From positions 1 to 31,592 of the forward strand of contig CAZSAT010000085.1 of assembly GCA_964604675.1 (NCBI GenBank): a stretch of 31,592 bases of DNA, given 5' to 3'. Of this stretch, positions 15,417 to 23,169 are shown piece after piece. The notes under the pieces are model-generated. The model ran no database searches. It saw nothing but the letters and a program-made list of their open reading frames with translations, and was not told the DNA's origin. The position numbers and the translations under genes were made by a program. This stretch comes from CAZSAT01 sp964604675 (GTDB lineage Bacteria > Myxococcota_A > UBA796 > CAJQPC01). Each line of letters starts with the position of its first letter. The stretch's first letter is position 1.

Positions 15417-17099
15417 TCACCGCTTCGTCCCATCGAGCGCGTACACCACCAGCTCGTCGTCCCAGTACAGCGCCTCCGCGTCGATGTCGTCCATCAGCTG
15501 GAGCCAGGCCTTCGGCCAGTGCTCGCCGGCCTCCAGGTGCAGCACGGCCCGCCGGAGCCCGAGCCCCTCCACCTCGGGGATCTCGATCGCGAGCTCCGCC
15601 AGCACGTCGGCGGGCACCTCCTCGCCCTGTTGCACCGCGGCCGCGGCCATCAGCAGGGGGTGTTCGTCGCGCTTCAACCTGGCGGTCCACTGCCGCAGGT
15701 CGCCGCTGTCGGGGTTCACGCGGGGGATGGGCCAGGCGGCGGTCAACAGGTAGGTCGACTGGTCCTCGGGGAACAGGAGCGGGAGGTCGAGCAGCAGGTC
15801 GGTGCCGTCGATCTCTGCCATGCCGGGCAGGGGCGGCCAGGGCATCGTGTCGTCGACCTGCTGCGGTCGGGCCTGGACGAGGCCGAGGTAGCCACCTCCC
15901 AGCGCGAGCCCGGCCCACGCCCAGCGTCGCCTGCGCTGCGACAGGGCCATCGCCGCCCACAGGGCGAGCAGCTGGGTGCCCGCGAGCCCCCAGCGGGTCG
16001 GCCGCGGGACCGAGCGGACCAGCTCGCTGGTCTGCATGACCGCTGTGTACGGCACGCTCCGGCCGGGCTTGAGCTGCCACCACCCAAGGTCGGGCTGCGG
16101 TCCGAGGGAGACCGCGAGCACGACGACCGCGCCCACGAGCGGTGGCAGCCACTGCCGCGCCCGGCGCCAACCCAGCAGCGCACCGACCAGCCCCAGCGCC
16201 GTCACGGCCACCGGGATCCGCTCGAGGTAGCCCGAGCCCACCGCTGTGGAGAGGATCTCGGGCATCGACAGCGCGGCGAGGTCGGTGGGGAGGTCGAAGG
16301 TGGTGAAGGCCGTGCTCGTCCGTGCGCGTCGGGCGTCGGCCGCAGCCAGGGCGCCCCGGATCGCGGGGGAGGCCATCGCCAGGGCGACCGGGCCCACGAT
16401 GAGCGCGCGAAGCATCGTGCCGGGCCGCCCCCAGCACGCGGCCAGCACCCCTGCGACCGCCCACCCTCCGAGCAACACCGGTGCGAAGGCGTAGCTCTCC
16501 AGCGCGATCCAGAGGCAAGCACCCGCGGGCACGGCGAGCCAGATGCGGCCCCAACCCCGAAGCGCCCCCAGGCCAAGCCCGACCGCCAGCACAGCCGGCG
16601 CCCACCAGGCGCTCACCGGTCGTCCGCGGAGCAGCTCGTCTGCCACGAGCGGCACGCTCGCGGCCAACACCCCACCCACCAGGGCGGGCGTGCGGGTCGC
16701 TCCGAGCAGCCGTGCGGTCAGGTGCACGGCGAGCCCGTTGGACGCGCAGAGCGCCAACAGGGCCAGGCTGTAGCCCAGGGGCAAGCCCCAGCCCTGCACG
16801 AACCAGCCGATCAGGTCGGTGGGCAGCAGGTTGGGAAACTCGACGGAGAGGTCGAGGCCCGTGGGTGCCTGCACGAGGCGCGTCCACGATCCGGTCTCGC
16901 CCAGCGCCGCGCGCTTGGCGAGGAAGAGGGTGCCGCCCACGTCGCCGGCGGCGTAGATGCCGCCGTAGGCCAGGATCTCGGTGCCCGCCCGTTCCCAGTG
17001 CAGGGGGTAGCAGAACCACAGGCTGGCCACGCAAGCCACGCCTGCCGCGACCGCTTCGACGAGCGCGAGCAGGGCCCGTCGGAGCCGGGTGGGCTTCAC
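15417..17099 (-). CDS. Polytopic membrane protein, GT-C glycosyltransferase-like
   Basis: A 560-residue protein with about ten to twelve hydrophobic helices over residues 10-420 and a soluble C-terminal domain of about 140 residues starting near PWPPLPGMAEIDGTDLLLDLP. The layout (N-terminal helix, luminal loop with PNLLPTDLIGWF, many helices, C-terminal soluble part) resembles GT-C glycosyltransferases and YfhO-like proteins, but I see no diagnostic DD or DE motif in the first loop, so enzymatic function is unproven. I chose GTG 17099 because TACACT ends exactly six bases upstream and the product begins MKPTRLRR, a normal positive-inside N terminus. An alternative GTG is at 17117, and a long open extension to 17252 is unlikely because it overlaps the divergent gene. 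Confidence 0.72.
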   Translation of the reverse strand: MKPTRLRRALLALVEAVAAGVACVASLWFCYPLHWERAGTEILAYGGIYAAGDVGGTLFLAKRAALGETGSWTRLVQAPTGLDLSVEFPNLLPTDLIGWFVQGWGLPLGYSLALLALCASNGLAVHLTARLLGATRTPALVGGVLAASVPLVADELLRGRPVSAWWAPAVLAVGLGLGALRGWGRIWLAVPAGACLWIALESYAFAPVLLGGWAVAGVLAACWGRPGTMLRALIVGPVALAMASPAIRGALAAADARRARTSTAFTTFDLPTDLAALSMPEILSTAVGSGYLERIPVAVTALGLVGALLGWRRARQWLPPLVGAVVVLAVSLGPQPDLGWWQLKPGRSVPYTAVMQTSELVRSVPRPTRWGLAGTQLLALWAAMALSQRRRRWAWAGLALGGGYLGLVQARPQQVDDTMPWPPLPGMAEIDGTDLLLDLPLLFPEDQSTYLLTAAWPIPRVNPDSGDLRQWTARLKRDEHPLLMAAAAVQQGEEVPADVLAELAIEIPEVEGLGLRRAVLHLEAGEHWPKAWLQLMDDIDAEALYWDDELVVYALDGTKR

Positions 17100-17111
17100 G
17101 GCGTCAGTGTA
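17100..17111 (-). promoter_or_regulatory. Leaderless-type promoter of the membrane-protein gene
   Basis: TACACT (17111-17106), then GACGCC, then GTG 17099. The same hexamer and the same six-base spacing occur at 21401-21390 before the L,D-transpeptidase-like gene. Confidence 0.5.
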
Positions 17112-17189
17112 CGTCACGTCACCGGACCGACCGCGGTGGGGGTGGCACCTCGCCGCCGTGCCGGCTACTCGGCGGAGGTTGGAGGCAGG

Positions 17190-17519
17190 ATGTCGCGCGC
17201 TCACCTCACCCTGTTGAGGAGCCAGGATCGTCTGCAGGGGCTTCGTGACCATGTCGGTCGTCCCCTCCCGTCCGCCCCCCGCATCGGCCTGCGCTTCGAG
17301 GTCCAGTGGGGCGCCGACCCCTGCTGCGTGGACACTTGGACCGTGCGTCGGGTGAACACCCGCAGCTTCTACGCCTCCACCTGGGGTCGCCCCCTGGAGC
17401 GTCGGCTGCTCAGCGAGTGGCGCTGCTGGCTCGACGAGCGCGCCGACGAGGGCGATCTCCGCCTGGTCGACGACGCGCCTCCCGTGCTCGAGTGCCTCGC
17501 CGGCGGCCTGACCGACTGA
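17190..17519 (+). CDS. Small hypothetical protein, 109 residues
   Basis: An ATG at 17190 preceded by GGAGG (17181-17185) opens a 109-residue frame ending at TGA 17517-17519. It begins MSRAHLTLLRSQDRLQGL and contains GLRFEVQWGADPCCVDTW, with an adjacent Cys pair, then a Trp/Arg-rich part and an acidic end. No signal peptide or membrane helix is seen, so it is probably cytoplasmic. The function is unknown. It is divergent from the membrane-protein gene. The frame extends far upstream, but that extension lies antisense to the membrane protein and lacks a better start. Confidence 0.6.
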   Translation: MSRAHLTLLRSQDRLQGLRDHVGRPLPSAPRIGLRFEVQWGADPCCVDTWTVRRVNTRSFYASTWGRPLERRLLSEWRCWLDERADEGDLRLVDDAPPVLECLAGGLTD

Positions 17520-17567
17520 GCGGACCCGTGGGCGGGCGACAGCCCCGCGACGAGCCGGACATCAGGC

Positions 17568-17588
17568 TACGTTGGTGCCGCCCGGAGG
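17568..17588 (+). promoter_or_regulatory. -10 box TACGTT and RBS of the MopE-motif lipoprotein
   Basis: TACGTT at 17568-17573 fits TAnnnT. GGAGG at 17584-17588 lies four bases before ATG 17593. Transcription would start near 17580, leaving a leader of about 13 bases that just contains the ribosome binding site. No -35 box is evident. Confidence 0.45.
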
Positions 17589-17592
17589 CGCC

Positions 17593-18708
17593 ATGTTCCT
17601 GCTCGTCCTCGCCTGCAACGGCGACCCGTCCACCACCCCCGACGAGGTCACCAACGAGCCCCTCGACACCGGCTTCGGCTGGCCCGAGGACACCGACGAG
17701 CCGGAGGAGACCGGCACCGACGCCGACCAGGATGGCTGGACGGTGGAGGACGGCGACTGCGACGACGCCGACCCCTACATCAACCCCGGCTGGGACGAGG
17801 AGCTCGGGGACGGCATCGACAACGATTGCGACGGCTGGATCGACGAACAGCTGGTCGGGGTCACCGCCTTGCAGGTCGGCGACTACAAGACCGAGCCGGC
17901 GCGCATCCACGTCATCGACAGCCTCGGCTTCTCCGAGGAGGTGGTCGAGCTCGACACCATCGAGCGCTACCCGATCTGGCTCTCGGAGGGCGTGAACGGG
18001 GGCTGGGTCGTGTCGGACTACGCCAACGCCAGCGTGGTCGAGGTCGACAGCGAGGGCGGCACCACCGACATCGCGGAGTTCGGCGACTACAAGGAACAGA
18101 CCTACGGCCTGATCACCCACCCCGACGGCTACTACGTCGTGACCACCGACACCGCGCTCTACAAGGTGGCGCCGGGCCTGGGCACGATCACCGAGCTGGC
18201 GCGCTGGACGGTGGTCAACGAGAAGGGCACCGACATCCAGGACCTCTGGAGCGTGGACGTGGCCTACGACAGCCAGACCGGCGACTTCGTGTTGTTCGGC
18301 CTCTACGGCGGCCTGGCCACCGTGTCGGCCGCGGGCGAGTTCACGCTGGTGCGCGCGGGCAGCGTGGCCACCGACGTGTACCTGATCTACGCCGGCGGCT
18401 ACCACGACGGCACCAACACCCTGTACGCGCCGGGCCAGAGCGCCACCACCGGCGCCTTCGACATCTACACCTGGGACGAGGGCTGGGAGATCCTCGTGGA
18501 CTGGCCGGACGAGCAGCAGTTCTCGCCGGTGTTCATGACCGTGGACGCCGCCACCGACGACTTCTACGTCACCGCGAACGGCGCCACCTACCCCACCATC
18601 TGGCAGATGGACGCCACCACGGGCGACACCCAGCTCTTCTACGAGTCGCCCTACACCGGGGCCGACGTCGACTTCTGGGACATCTACTCGCGCTACGACC
18701 GCAGTTAG
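17593..18708 (+). CDS. Lipoprotein with MopE-type metal-binding motif and propeller-like repeats
   Basis: A 371-residue protein, MFLLVLAC leader with putative lipidated Cys8. After an Asp/Glu/Thr-rich linker, residues 43-85 carry the motif DADQDG...GDCDDADPYINPG...GDGIDNDCDGWIDE. This is the Asp/Cys-rich repeat known from the copper-binding MopE family and common in Myxococcota surface proteins; it likely binds calcium or another metal. The remaining 280 residues contain recurring strand patterns (VVDSEGGTTDIAEFGDYK, ALYKVAPGLGTITELARW, VFMTVDAATDDFYVTANG), consistent with an NHL/PQQ-like beta-propeller. Such proteins are usually cell-surface or periplasmic; the ligand is unknown. The ATG start is supported by GGAGG upstream. 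Alternative in-frame TTG 17572 and GTG 17575 fall in the promoter. The stop lies eight bases from a convergent gene. Confidence 0.82.
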   Translation: MFLLVLACNGDPSTTPDEVTNEPLDTGFGWPEDTDEPEETGTDADQDGWTVEDGDCDDADPYINPGWDEELGDGIDNDCDGWIDEQLVGVTALQVGDYKTEPARIHVIDSLGFSEEVVELDTIERYPIWLSEGVNGGWVVSDYANASVVEVDSEGGTTDIAEFGDYKEQTYGLITHPDGYYVVTTDTALYKVAPGLGTITELARWTVVNEKGTDIQDLWSVDVAYDSQTGDFVLFGLYGGLATVSAAGEFTLVRAGSVATDVYLIYAGGYHDGTNTLYAPGQSATTGAFDIYTWDEGWEILVDWPDEQQFSPVFMTVDAATDDFYVTANGATYPTIWQMDATTGDTQLFYESPYTGADVDFWDIYSRYDRS

Positions 18709-18716
18709 AGCACCGC

Positions 18717-20405
18717 TCAGCGCACCCAGCGCTCCACCACCACGTCGCCCCACTCCGACGACGGCCCGCGCATCGAGAGCGTGGCGCGGACCAGCAGGGT
18801 CTCGTCGAGCTGGTCGCAGCTCGTGTCGAACACGGCGGGGTCGAAGTCCAGCTCGTGGTTCGGCAGCCAGAGGGCCGGGAGCATCCTCACCAGGGTGTCG
18901 TCGGGTGCGACGAAGCTGCCGTCGGGTCGCACGAGCTCGAAGCGCAGCGTGCTCTTGGGGGCGCCGGGACGTGGGGCCTGGAGCATCCACTTCCGGTCGG
19001 GGCCGCTGGCGACCTGAGGGTGCACCACGAGCGCGCAGCCCCGAGCACCGCCCAGGCTGTAGGACATGGTGAAGCCGGAGCGCTGGTCGAGGGCGTAGGG
19101 GCGCGCGGCGGCATGCGCGGGCAAGGGCGCCCGGCAGGTACCCGGCACCTCGCCCGGTGGGCACAGGGGTGCGTCTCCCAGACGCTCCAGCTTCTCGAAG
19201 GCCCGTCGGGCGTCGTCGTTCAGCCCGCTGCGCGCGGCCAGCACGCCGAGCTCCCAGATCGTCTGGTTCCTCACGGTCTCGTCGTCGAAGGCGCTGTCGA
19301 GGCTGGCTCGGAACAGGGCCAGGCCGCGATCGATCGCGCCCTCGGCGGCCAGCACCTGCCCAGCGACCATCGGCACCAGCTGGCCCTGGAGCGGGCGTTG
19401 CCCGTCGGCGGCGGCGCGGGCAGCCTGCTGGAGCGCTCCCGGATCGAGCCGCGCGTAGCCGTGCGCGATGGCTTCGTGCTGGGCCGTCCAGCCCAGGGCC
19501 GTGCCGAGGAAGGTGTCCAGGAGCGCTGGCTGCGGTGCCTGCTCCAGCCAATCGAGCACCTGCGGGCGCAGGATCCCGTCGCCCGTGACGAGCACGCGCT
19601 CGAGGTGACGGTGGGTGTCGGGCGCCGCCACGGCCTGGAACGCCCTCACCCGCACGTCGCCGTGCAAGCGCGTGTCGTAGGCCAGCGCGGTCAGCAGCTC
19701 CACGGCGCGGTCCGAGCCCTCGATCTCCAGCGCGGCCACCACCACCGCCGCCTGGTCGTGGTCGGTGAACGCCGGTCGCGACAGCTCCCACGCCAGCTCG
19801 GCGAGCTGGTCGACCGTGGCGGTGCGGGCGAGCTCGCGGGCCACCACGTCGGCGTCCTGCGGGGCCACGCCCCGGCGGGCGAGCAGCAGCACCCAGAAGT
19901 CGCGCCCCACGTCGTCGTCGCGGCCCGCGATGTCGCTCAGCACGCGCTGGTTCGCGCGTCCCTCCAGGTAGCGGTCGATGTTCCACGCCAGCTCGCCGTC
20001 ACGCCCCCTCGCGTAGAGGTCCAGGCGCTCCTGCAGGCGCTCCAGATCGCCGCCTCGTGGGGCCGGGATGGCTCCGACGCTGCACCGCGGCAGCCCCCAG
20101 GTGAGGCCCTCGTTCGCGAGCAGGACCCAGGCGTCCTGCCCCTCGAGCCCCCTTGGAAAGCTGCCCCTGCAGCCCAGCGGATCGTCGCCCCACACGGTCA
20201 GCGGCAGGGGCACCTCCGCGCCCAGCAGGAAGGCCCGCGCGTCGACCTCCACCCGCTGCACGCCGTTCCTCTCGGTGATCGCGCCCAGGGTCCCGGCCAC
20301 CGCGGTGTGCTCCGCCAGGGTCTCCTCGAAGCTGCGCCACCGCGAGCACGGGCAGGGCTGGTCGTCCGGCGCCGCCAGCACCAGGCTCGTGATCAACAGG
20401 ACCAT
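18717..20405 (-). CDS. Secreted protein with netrin/TIMP-like N-terminal domain and helical repeats
   Basis: A 562-residue protein. Leader MVLLITSLVLAAPDDQ looks like a very short signal peptidase I signal without positive charge. The in-frame TAA of the upstream gene, five codons before the ATG, fixes the start. Residues 16-115 begin CPC (18-20) and follow with SFEETLAEHTAVAGTL, then C79 and GLPRCSVG (C108). This is the outline of bacterial netrin/TIMP-like (NTR) domains, in which the CxC N terminus and later cysteines pair. Residues about 115-400 look like all-alpha repeats (HEAT/TPR-type), and the end (about 410-562) is a beta-rich domain. NTR domains in other proteins bind or inhibit metalloproteases; here no function is proven. 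It probably sits in an operon with the L,D-transpeptidase-like gene 12 bases upstream. Confidence 0.75.
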   Translation of the reverse strand: MVLLITSLVLAAPDDQPCPCSRWRSFEETLAEHTAVAGTLGAITERNGVQRVEVDARAFLLGAEVPLPLTVWGDDPLGCRGSFPRGLEGQDAWVLLANEGLTWGLPRCSVGAIPAPRGGDLERLQERLDLYARGRDGELAWNIDRYLEGRANQRVLSDIAGRDDDVGRDFWVLLLARRGVAPQDADVVARELARTATVDQLAELAWELSRPAFTDHDQAAVVVAALEIEGSDRAVELLTALAYDTRLHGDVRVRAFQAVAAPDTHRHLERVLVTGDGILRPQVLDWLEQAPQPALLDTFLGTALGWTAQHEAIAHGYARLDPGALQQAARAAADGQRPLQGQLVPMVAGQVLAAEGAIDRGLALFRASLDSAFDDETVRNQTIWELGVLAARSGLNDDARRAFEKLERLGDAPLCPPGEVPGTCRAPLPAHAAARPYALDQRSGFTMSYSLGGARGCALVVHPQVASGPDRKWMLQAPRPGAPKSTLRFELVRPDGSFVAPDDTLVRMLPALWLPNHELDFDPAVFDTSCDQLDETLLVRATLSMRGPSSEWGDVVVERWVR

Positions 20406-20417
20406 CGGGCGTCCATC

Positions 20418-21389
20418 TTAGAGCCCGAGCGCGCCCCGCGTCCCCGAGCCGACCTGGCCGTCGGCGGTCATTCCCTGGGCCCGCTGGAAGGCCTTGACCG
20501 CCCGCTCGGTGCCGCGGCCAAAGTCGCCGTCGGCCTTCCCGCTGTAGAAGCCCTTCTCGGCCAGGGCGGTCTGCAGGGCGGTGACGTCGGCCCCCTGCAT
20601 GCCGCGCTTCAGCGTTCGAGGCGGTGGGGGCGGGAGGTCCTGGGCGTGCTGCTTGCCCGCGTCGCCCAGGTAGGTGGAGGTGGTGAGCCAGCCGCTGTCC
20701 GGGAAGTAGCCGAACACCACGCTTCCCCCCTTCACGGTGTCGATCAGCTTCTGCGCGATCTTCGGGGTGACGGCGGGACAACCGTGCGAGGTGCCGGTGC
20801 GTCCGCGGGCCTTCACGTAGGCCGCGGTGGCGTAGGCGGCCGAGTGGATCACGATGCGGCGGCTGTAGGCGTTGTGGTTGAAGCCCTGCTCCTGCCCATG
20901 CAGGTTGAGGCTGCGGCCGTGCTTGCCGTAGTAGGTGTCGCCGGTCGTCAACAGCCCGATGTTCGACTGGTGGCTCGAGTCGGTGTTGCTCATGCTGGTG
21001 ACGGTCTTGATGCCCGAGCCGACCCCGTGGGACACGTACTCGTGGAAGAGCACCTTCCCGGTGGTGAGGTCGATGGTCCAGAGCCGTCGCTGATCGCTCG
21101 GCAGCGAGTAGTCGATCACGGTGAGGATGGGCTTCTTCACCTGCCCCTTGGCGTGGGCGGTGGCGTAGCCGGTGAGGGCGAGCTTCAGCACCTCGGGGCG
21201 CAGGCCCTGGTCGGCGAAGTCCCCCGGGTTCACCTTCGTCAGCCCCTGCCAGGGCGCCGCCTCGACGGGGGCCGCCGACGCGCGGAAGGCGGCGCTCAGG
21301 TCGGTGCTGACCTCGCAGTCGATCCCGCTGCACGTCCCCGCGAACGCAGGGGCGCCGATCAGCGCGAGCACGAGGACGGTTCCGGACAC
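20418..21389 (-). CDS. L,D-transpeptidase-like (YkuD_2) protein with peptidoglycan-binding domain
   Basis: A 323-residue protein with a signal peptide (MSGTVLVLALIGAPAFAG, GTG start). Residues about 85-235 match the murein L,D-transpeptidase catalytic family of the YkuD_2 type: LTVIDYSLPS, LWTIDLTTGKVLFHEYVSHG, SMSNTDSSHQSNIGL, GDTYYGKHGRSL, IVIHSA with His182, and TGTSHGCPAV with catalytic Cys204. Residues 260-321 form a peptidoglycan-binding-1 domain (LKRGMQGADVTALQTAL...DGDFGRGTERAVKAFQ). The enzyme should act in the periplasm on peptidoglycan crosslinks or protein anchoring. TACACT ends exactly six bases before GTG, suggesting leaderless transcription. The upstream GntR-type regulator, 47 bases away on the same strand, may control it. 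All key residues are present. Confidence 0.92.
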   Translation of the reverse strand: MSGTVLVLALIGAPAFAGTCSGIDCEVSTDLSAAFRASAAPVEAAPWQGLTKVNPGDFADQGLRPEVLKLALTGYATAHAKGQVKKPILTVIDYSLPSDQRRLWTIDLTTGKVLFHEYVSHGVGSGIKTVTSMSNTDSSHQSNIGLLTTGDTYYGKHGRSLNLHGQEQGFNHNAYSRRIVIHSAAYATAAYVKARGRTGTSHGCPAVTPKIAQKLIDTVKGGSVVFGYFPDSGWLTTSTYLGDAGKQHAQDLPPPPPRTLKRGMQGADVTALQTALAEKGFYSGKADGDFGRGTERAVKAFQRAQGMTADGQVGSGTRGALGL

Positions 21390-21401
21390 CGACAGAGTGT
21401 A
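21390..21401 (-). promoter_or_regulatory. Leaderless-type promoter of the L,D-transpeptidase-like gene
   Basis: TACACT (21401-21396), then CTGTCG, then GTG 21389. Immediately upstream is the 12-base palindrome at 21402-21413, which overlaps the promoter and could act as an operator. Confidence 0.5.
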
Positions 21402-21413
21402 GGGGCGCGCCCC
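21402..21413. promoter_or_regulatory. 12-base GC palindrome adjoining the -10 box
   Basis: GGGGCGCGCCCC is a perfect palindrome in the 47-base gap between the GntR-type and L,D-transpeptidase-like genes, abutting the TACACT box. Possible operator, or merely GC-rich sequence. Confidence 0.25.
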
Positions 21414-21436
21414 CCCGCGGGAGCCTTGCAGGGCGA

Positions 21437-21859
21437 TTACGCGATGCGCTCGAGGTGCAGCCGCGCGGCCTCTTCCACGAGCTCCAGCACCTCACCGGCT
21501 CCTACACCCAGCGAAGCGGCGCGGTCCAGCAGGGCCTCGACGTCTTCTCGGAGCAGCTGGCGTGCCACTGCGGCGCCGGTGGCCACCCGGTACGGCTCGC
21601 CGCGGCGCCGGACCAGCACGCCGTCGGCCTCGAGGCCCTGGTAGGCCTTCGCCACGGTGTGCACGTTCAGGCGGAGCCGCGACGCCATCGCGCGCAGGGA
21701 GGGCACGTCGCCGCCGACCTCGAGCTCGCCGGAGGCGATCTCCTCCTGGAGGAGGCGGGCGACCTGCAGGTAGAGCGGCAGGCCGCTCGCGGGGTCCGGA
21801 GGTGCTTGATAGGGGCGGCTCCGCTCTGCTACGTAGACGGTCCGCCTCGAGGCTCCCAT
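21437..21859 (-). CDS. GntR-family transcriptional regulator, YtrA-like
   Basis: A 140-residue protein. Residues 27-95 form a GntR-type winged helix: LPLYLQVARLLQEEIASGEL, VPSLRAMASRLRLNVHTVAK with the recognition helix, and LEADGVLVRRRGEPYRV. The short C-terminal helical part (about 45 residues) is the size found in YtrA-type regulators, which usually control ABC transporters or envelope genes; no transporter is adjacent here. ATG 21859 is the only conventional start that keeps the whole domain; it shares the bases CATG with the divergent lipoprotein start. The next gene on this strand encodes the L,D-transpeptidase-like protein, a plausible target. A longer frame to 21949 only shadows the divergent gene. 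Confidence 0.88.
   Translation of the reverse strand: MGASRRTVYVAERSRPYQAPPDPASGLPLYLQVARLLQEEIASGELEVGGDVPSLRAMASRLRLNVHTVAKAYQGLEADGVLVRRRGEPYRVATGAAVARQLLREDVEALLDRAASLGVGAGEVLELVEEAARLHLERIA
21806..21835 (+). promoter_or_regulatory. Promoter of the ASH/vWA lipoprotein inside the GntR gene
   Basis: TTGATA (21806-21811), 18 bases, TACGTA (21830-21835), then GAGG at 21849-21852 five bases before ATG 21858. This is the best -35/-10 pair in the window. It lies within the first codons of the divergent GntR-family gene, so regulator transcription and lipoprotein initiation would collide. TACGTA is itself a palindrome and could read both ways. Confidence 0.5.
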
Positions 21860-23105
21860 GCTCCTGACCCTGCTCTTCGCCTGCAACGAGTACGACCTGA
21901 ACCGCCCGGGCGACGCCTCCGGCGGCGAGGATCGCGACGGCGACGTCACGGCCGAGGGTCCCTACCTGCAGATCAGCCCGGACCCGCTGGACTTCGGCAT
22001 CATCGGGGTCGACTGCACCGACAGCGCCACGATCACGCTGGAGAACGTGGGCCAGGGCTCCCTCACCATCGACGAGCTGAGCCTCGACGCCGAGGCGATC
22101 TACGTGGTGAGCGAGCCCGACCTGCCCGCCGACCTGCGGCCCGGCGCCTCGATCCAGGTCGAGCTCGGCTTCGCGCCGACCACGGATGCGGTCTACGACG
22201 CGGTGCTCTCGGTGGACTCGAACGACCCCCGCGGGGTGGTGACCGCCGAGCAGACCGGCGAAGGCAGCCTCGTGGGCTCGGAGGTCATCGACAGCTGGGA
22301 CCTGCCCGACAACCCGCCCACCGACATCATGTTCTCGCTGGACTCGAGCTGCTCGATGAGCAGCGACATCTGGACGATGTCGAGCAACTTCGATCCCTTC
22401 ATCGACCTGTTGCAGGCGCTCACGGGCGACTGGCAGATCATCGTGGCCAACGACGACGACGGCTGCGCCGAGAGCGGGGTCATGCGGCCGGGCAACCCGA
22501 ACTACAGCGACCAGTTCAAGTCCGACCTCTTCGCCTTCAACTGGAACGCCGACTACACCGAGGCGCTGCTCTCGGTGAACGAGGCGGGCATCCAGAACTC
22601 CGACAACCTCGAGTGCAACGACGGCTTCCTGCGGGAGGGCGCGATGCTGCACATCATCGACATCAGCGACGAGCCGGAGCAGTCGTTCCAGGAGACCGGC
22701 CGGCAGTGGGACGAGCTGGTCGACAGCATCATCGCGAAGAAGGGCGACCCGGCGCTGGTCACGATCTCCGCCATCGCGGGCGACGTGCCGAACGGCTGCG
22801 ACGATGCGGCGGCGGGCACCGGCTACTGGGAGGCGGTGGACGCCACCGGCGGGGTCTTCCTCAGCATCTGCGACGAGTGGCAGCAGTCGGCGAACCTGGA
22901 GCTGCTCGCCCAGGCCAGCGTCAACCAGCACCGCTTCACGCTCTCCAGCGCGGCGGTCGAGGACTCGATCGAGGTCACCGTCAACGGCGTGGTGCGCACC
23001 GACTGGATCTACGACGCGGCCACCTGGATCGTCGAGATCACCGGTGAGGCGCCCGGCTCGGGCGACGAGATCCTCATCGCGTACCTCAGCATGGACGGCT
23101 GCTGA
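21858..23105 (+). CDS. Lipoprotein with ASH-like and von Willebrand factor A domains
   Basis: A 415-residue protein with leader MLLTLLFAC; an in-frame TAG eight codons upstream proves the start, so only eight residues precede the putative lipidated Cys. Residues about 36-135 resemble an ASPM-SPD-2-Hydin (choice-of-anchor D) Ig-like domain: LQISPDPLDFGIIGVDC, SATITLENVGQGSLTI, FAPTTDAVYDAVLSVDSND. Residues 155-370 resemble a vWA domain with the metal-ion-dependent adhesion site DSSCS (162-166). The last part (about 375-415) is another beta domain. vWA proteins bind ligands through a metal ion; this one is predicted to face the periplasm or cell surface. The DSSCS variant keeps the DxSxS residues. 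It starts divergently from the GntR-type gene and is followed 64 bases later by a kinase gene. Confidence 0.85.
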   Translation: MLLTLLFACNEYDLNRPGDASGGEDRDGDVTAEGPYLQISPDPLDFGIIGVDCTDSATITLENVGQGSLTIDELSLDAEAIYVVSEPDLPADLRPGASIQVELGFAPTTDAVYDAVLSVDSNDPRGVVTAEQTGEGSLVGSEVIDSWDLPDNPPTDIMFSLDSSCSMSSDIWTMSSNFDPFIDLLQALTGDWQIIVANDDDGCAESGVMRPGNPNYSDQFKSDLFAFNWNADYTEALLSVNEAGIQNSDNLECNDGFLREGAMLHIIDISDEPEQSFQETGRQWDELVDSIIAKKGDPALVTISAIAGDVPNGCDDAAAGTGYWEAVDATGGVFLSICDEWQQSANLELLAQASVNQHRFTLSSAAVEDSIEVTVNGVVRTDWIYDAATWIVEITGEAPGSGDEILIAYLSMDGC

Positions 23106-23139
23106 ACGTCGCGGAGGCCCCGGCCGATCGCCCTTGCGG

Positions 23140-23145
23140 TAGCGT
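23140..23145 (+). promoter_or_regulatory. -10-like TAGCGT upstream of the kinase gene
   Basis: TAGCGT within GCGGTAGCGTGG lies 24 bases before GTG 23170. A second candidate, TACGGA at 23159-23164, sits five bases before the start. No strong ribosome binding site is present, so the kinase may be translated from a short or absent leader. Confidence 0.35.
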
Positions 23146-23169
23146 GGCACCGGTCTCCTACGGAACACC

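Noticed and set aside
17100..17252. Longer N terminus for the membrane protein (start near 17252)
   Set aside because: It overlaps the divergent 17190 gene, and the extra residues are neither hydrophobic nor conserved in type; GTG 17099 has a promoter box at leaderless spacing.
17410..21644. Very long opposing open frames (minus 17410-19986, plus 17826-21644)
   Set aside because: Arg/Gly/Ala-rich translations without domains, crossing several well-supported genes on the other strand.
21860..21949. Longer N terminus for the GntR-family protein starting at 21949
   Set aside because: The extra 30 residues are Ser/Pro/Arg-rich, not part of the GntR domain, and lie antisense to the lipoprotein's N terminus.
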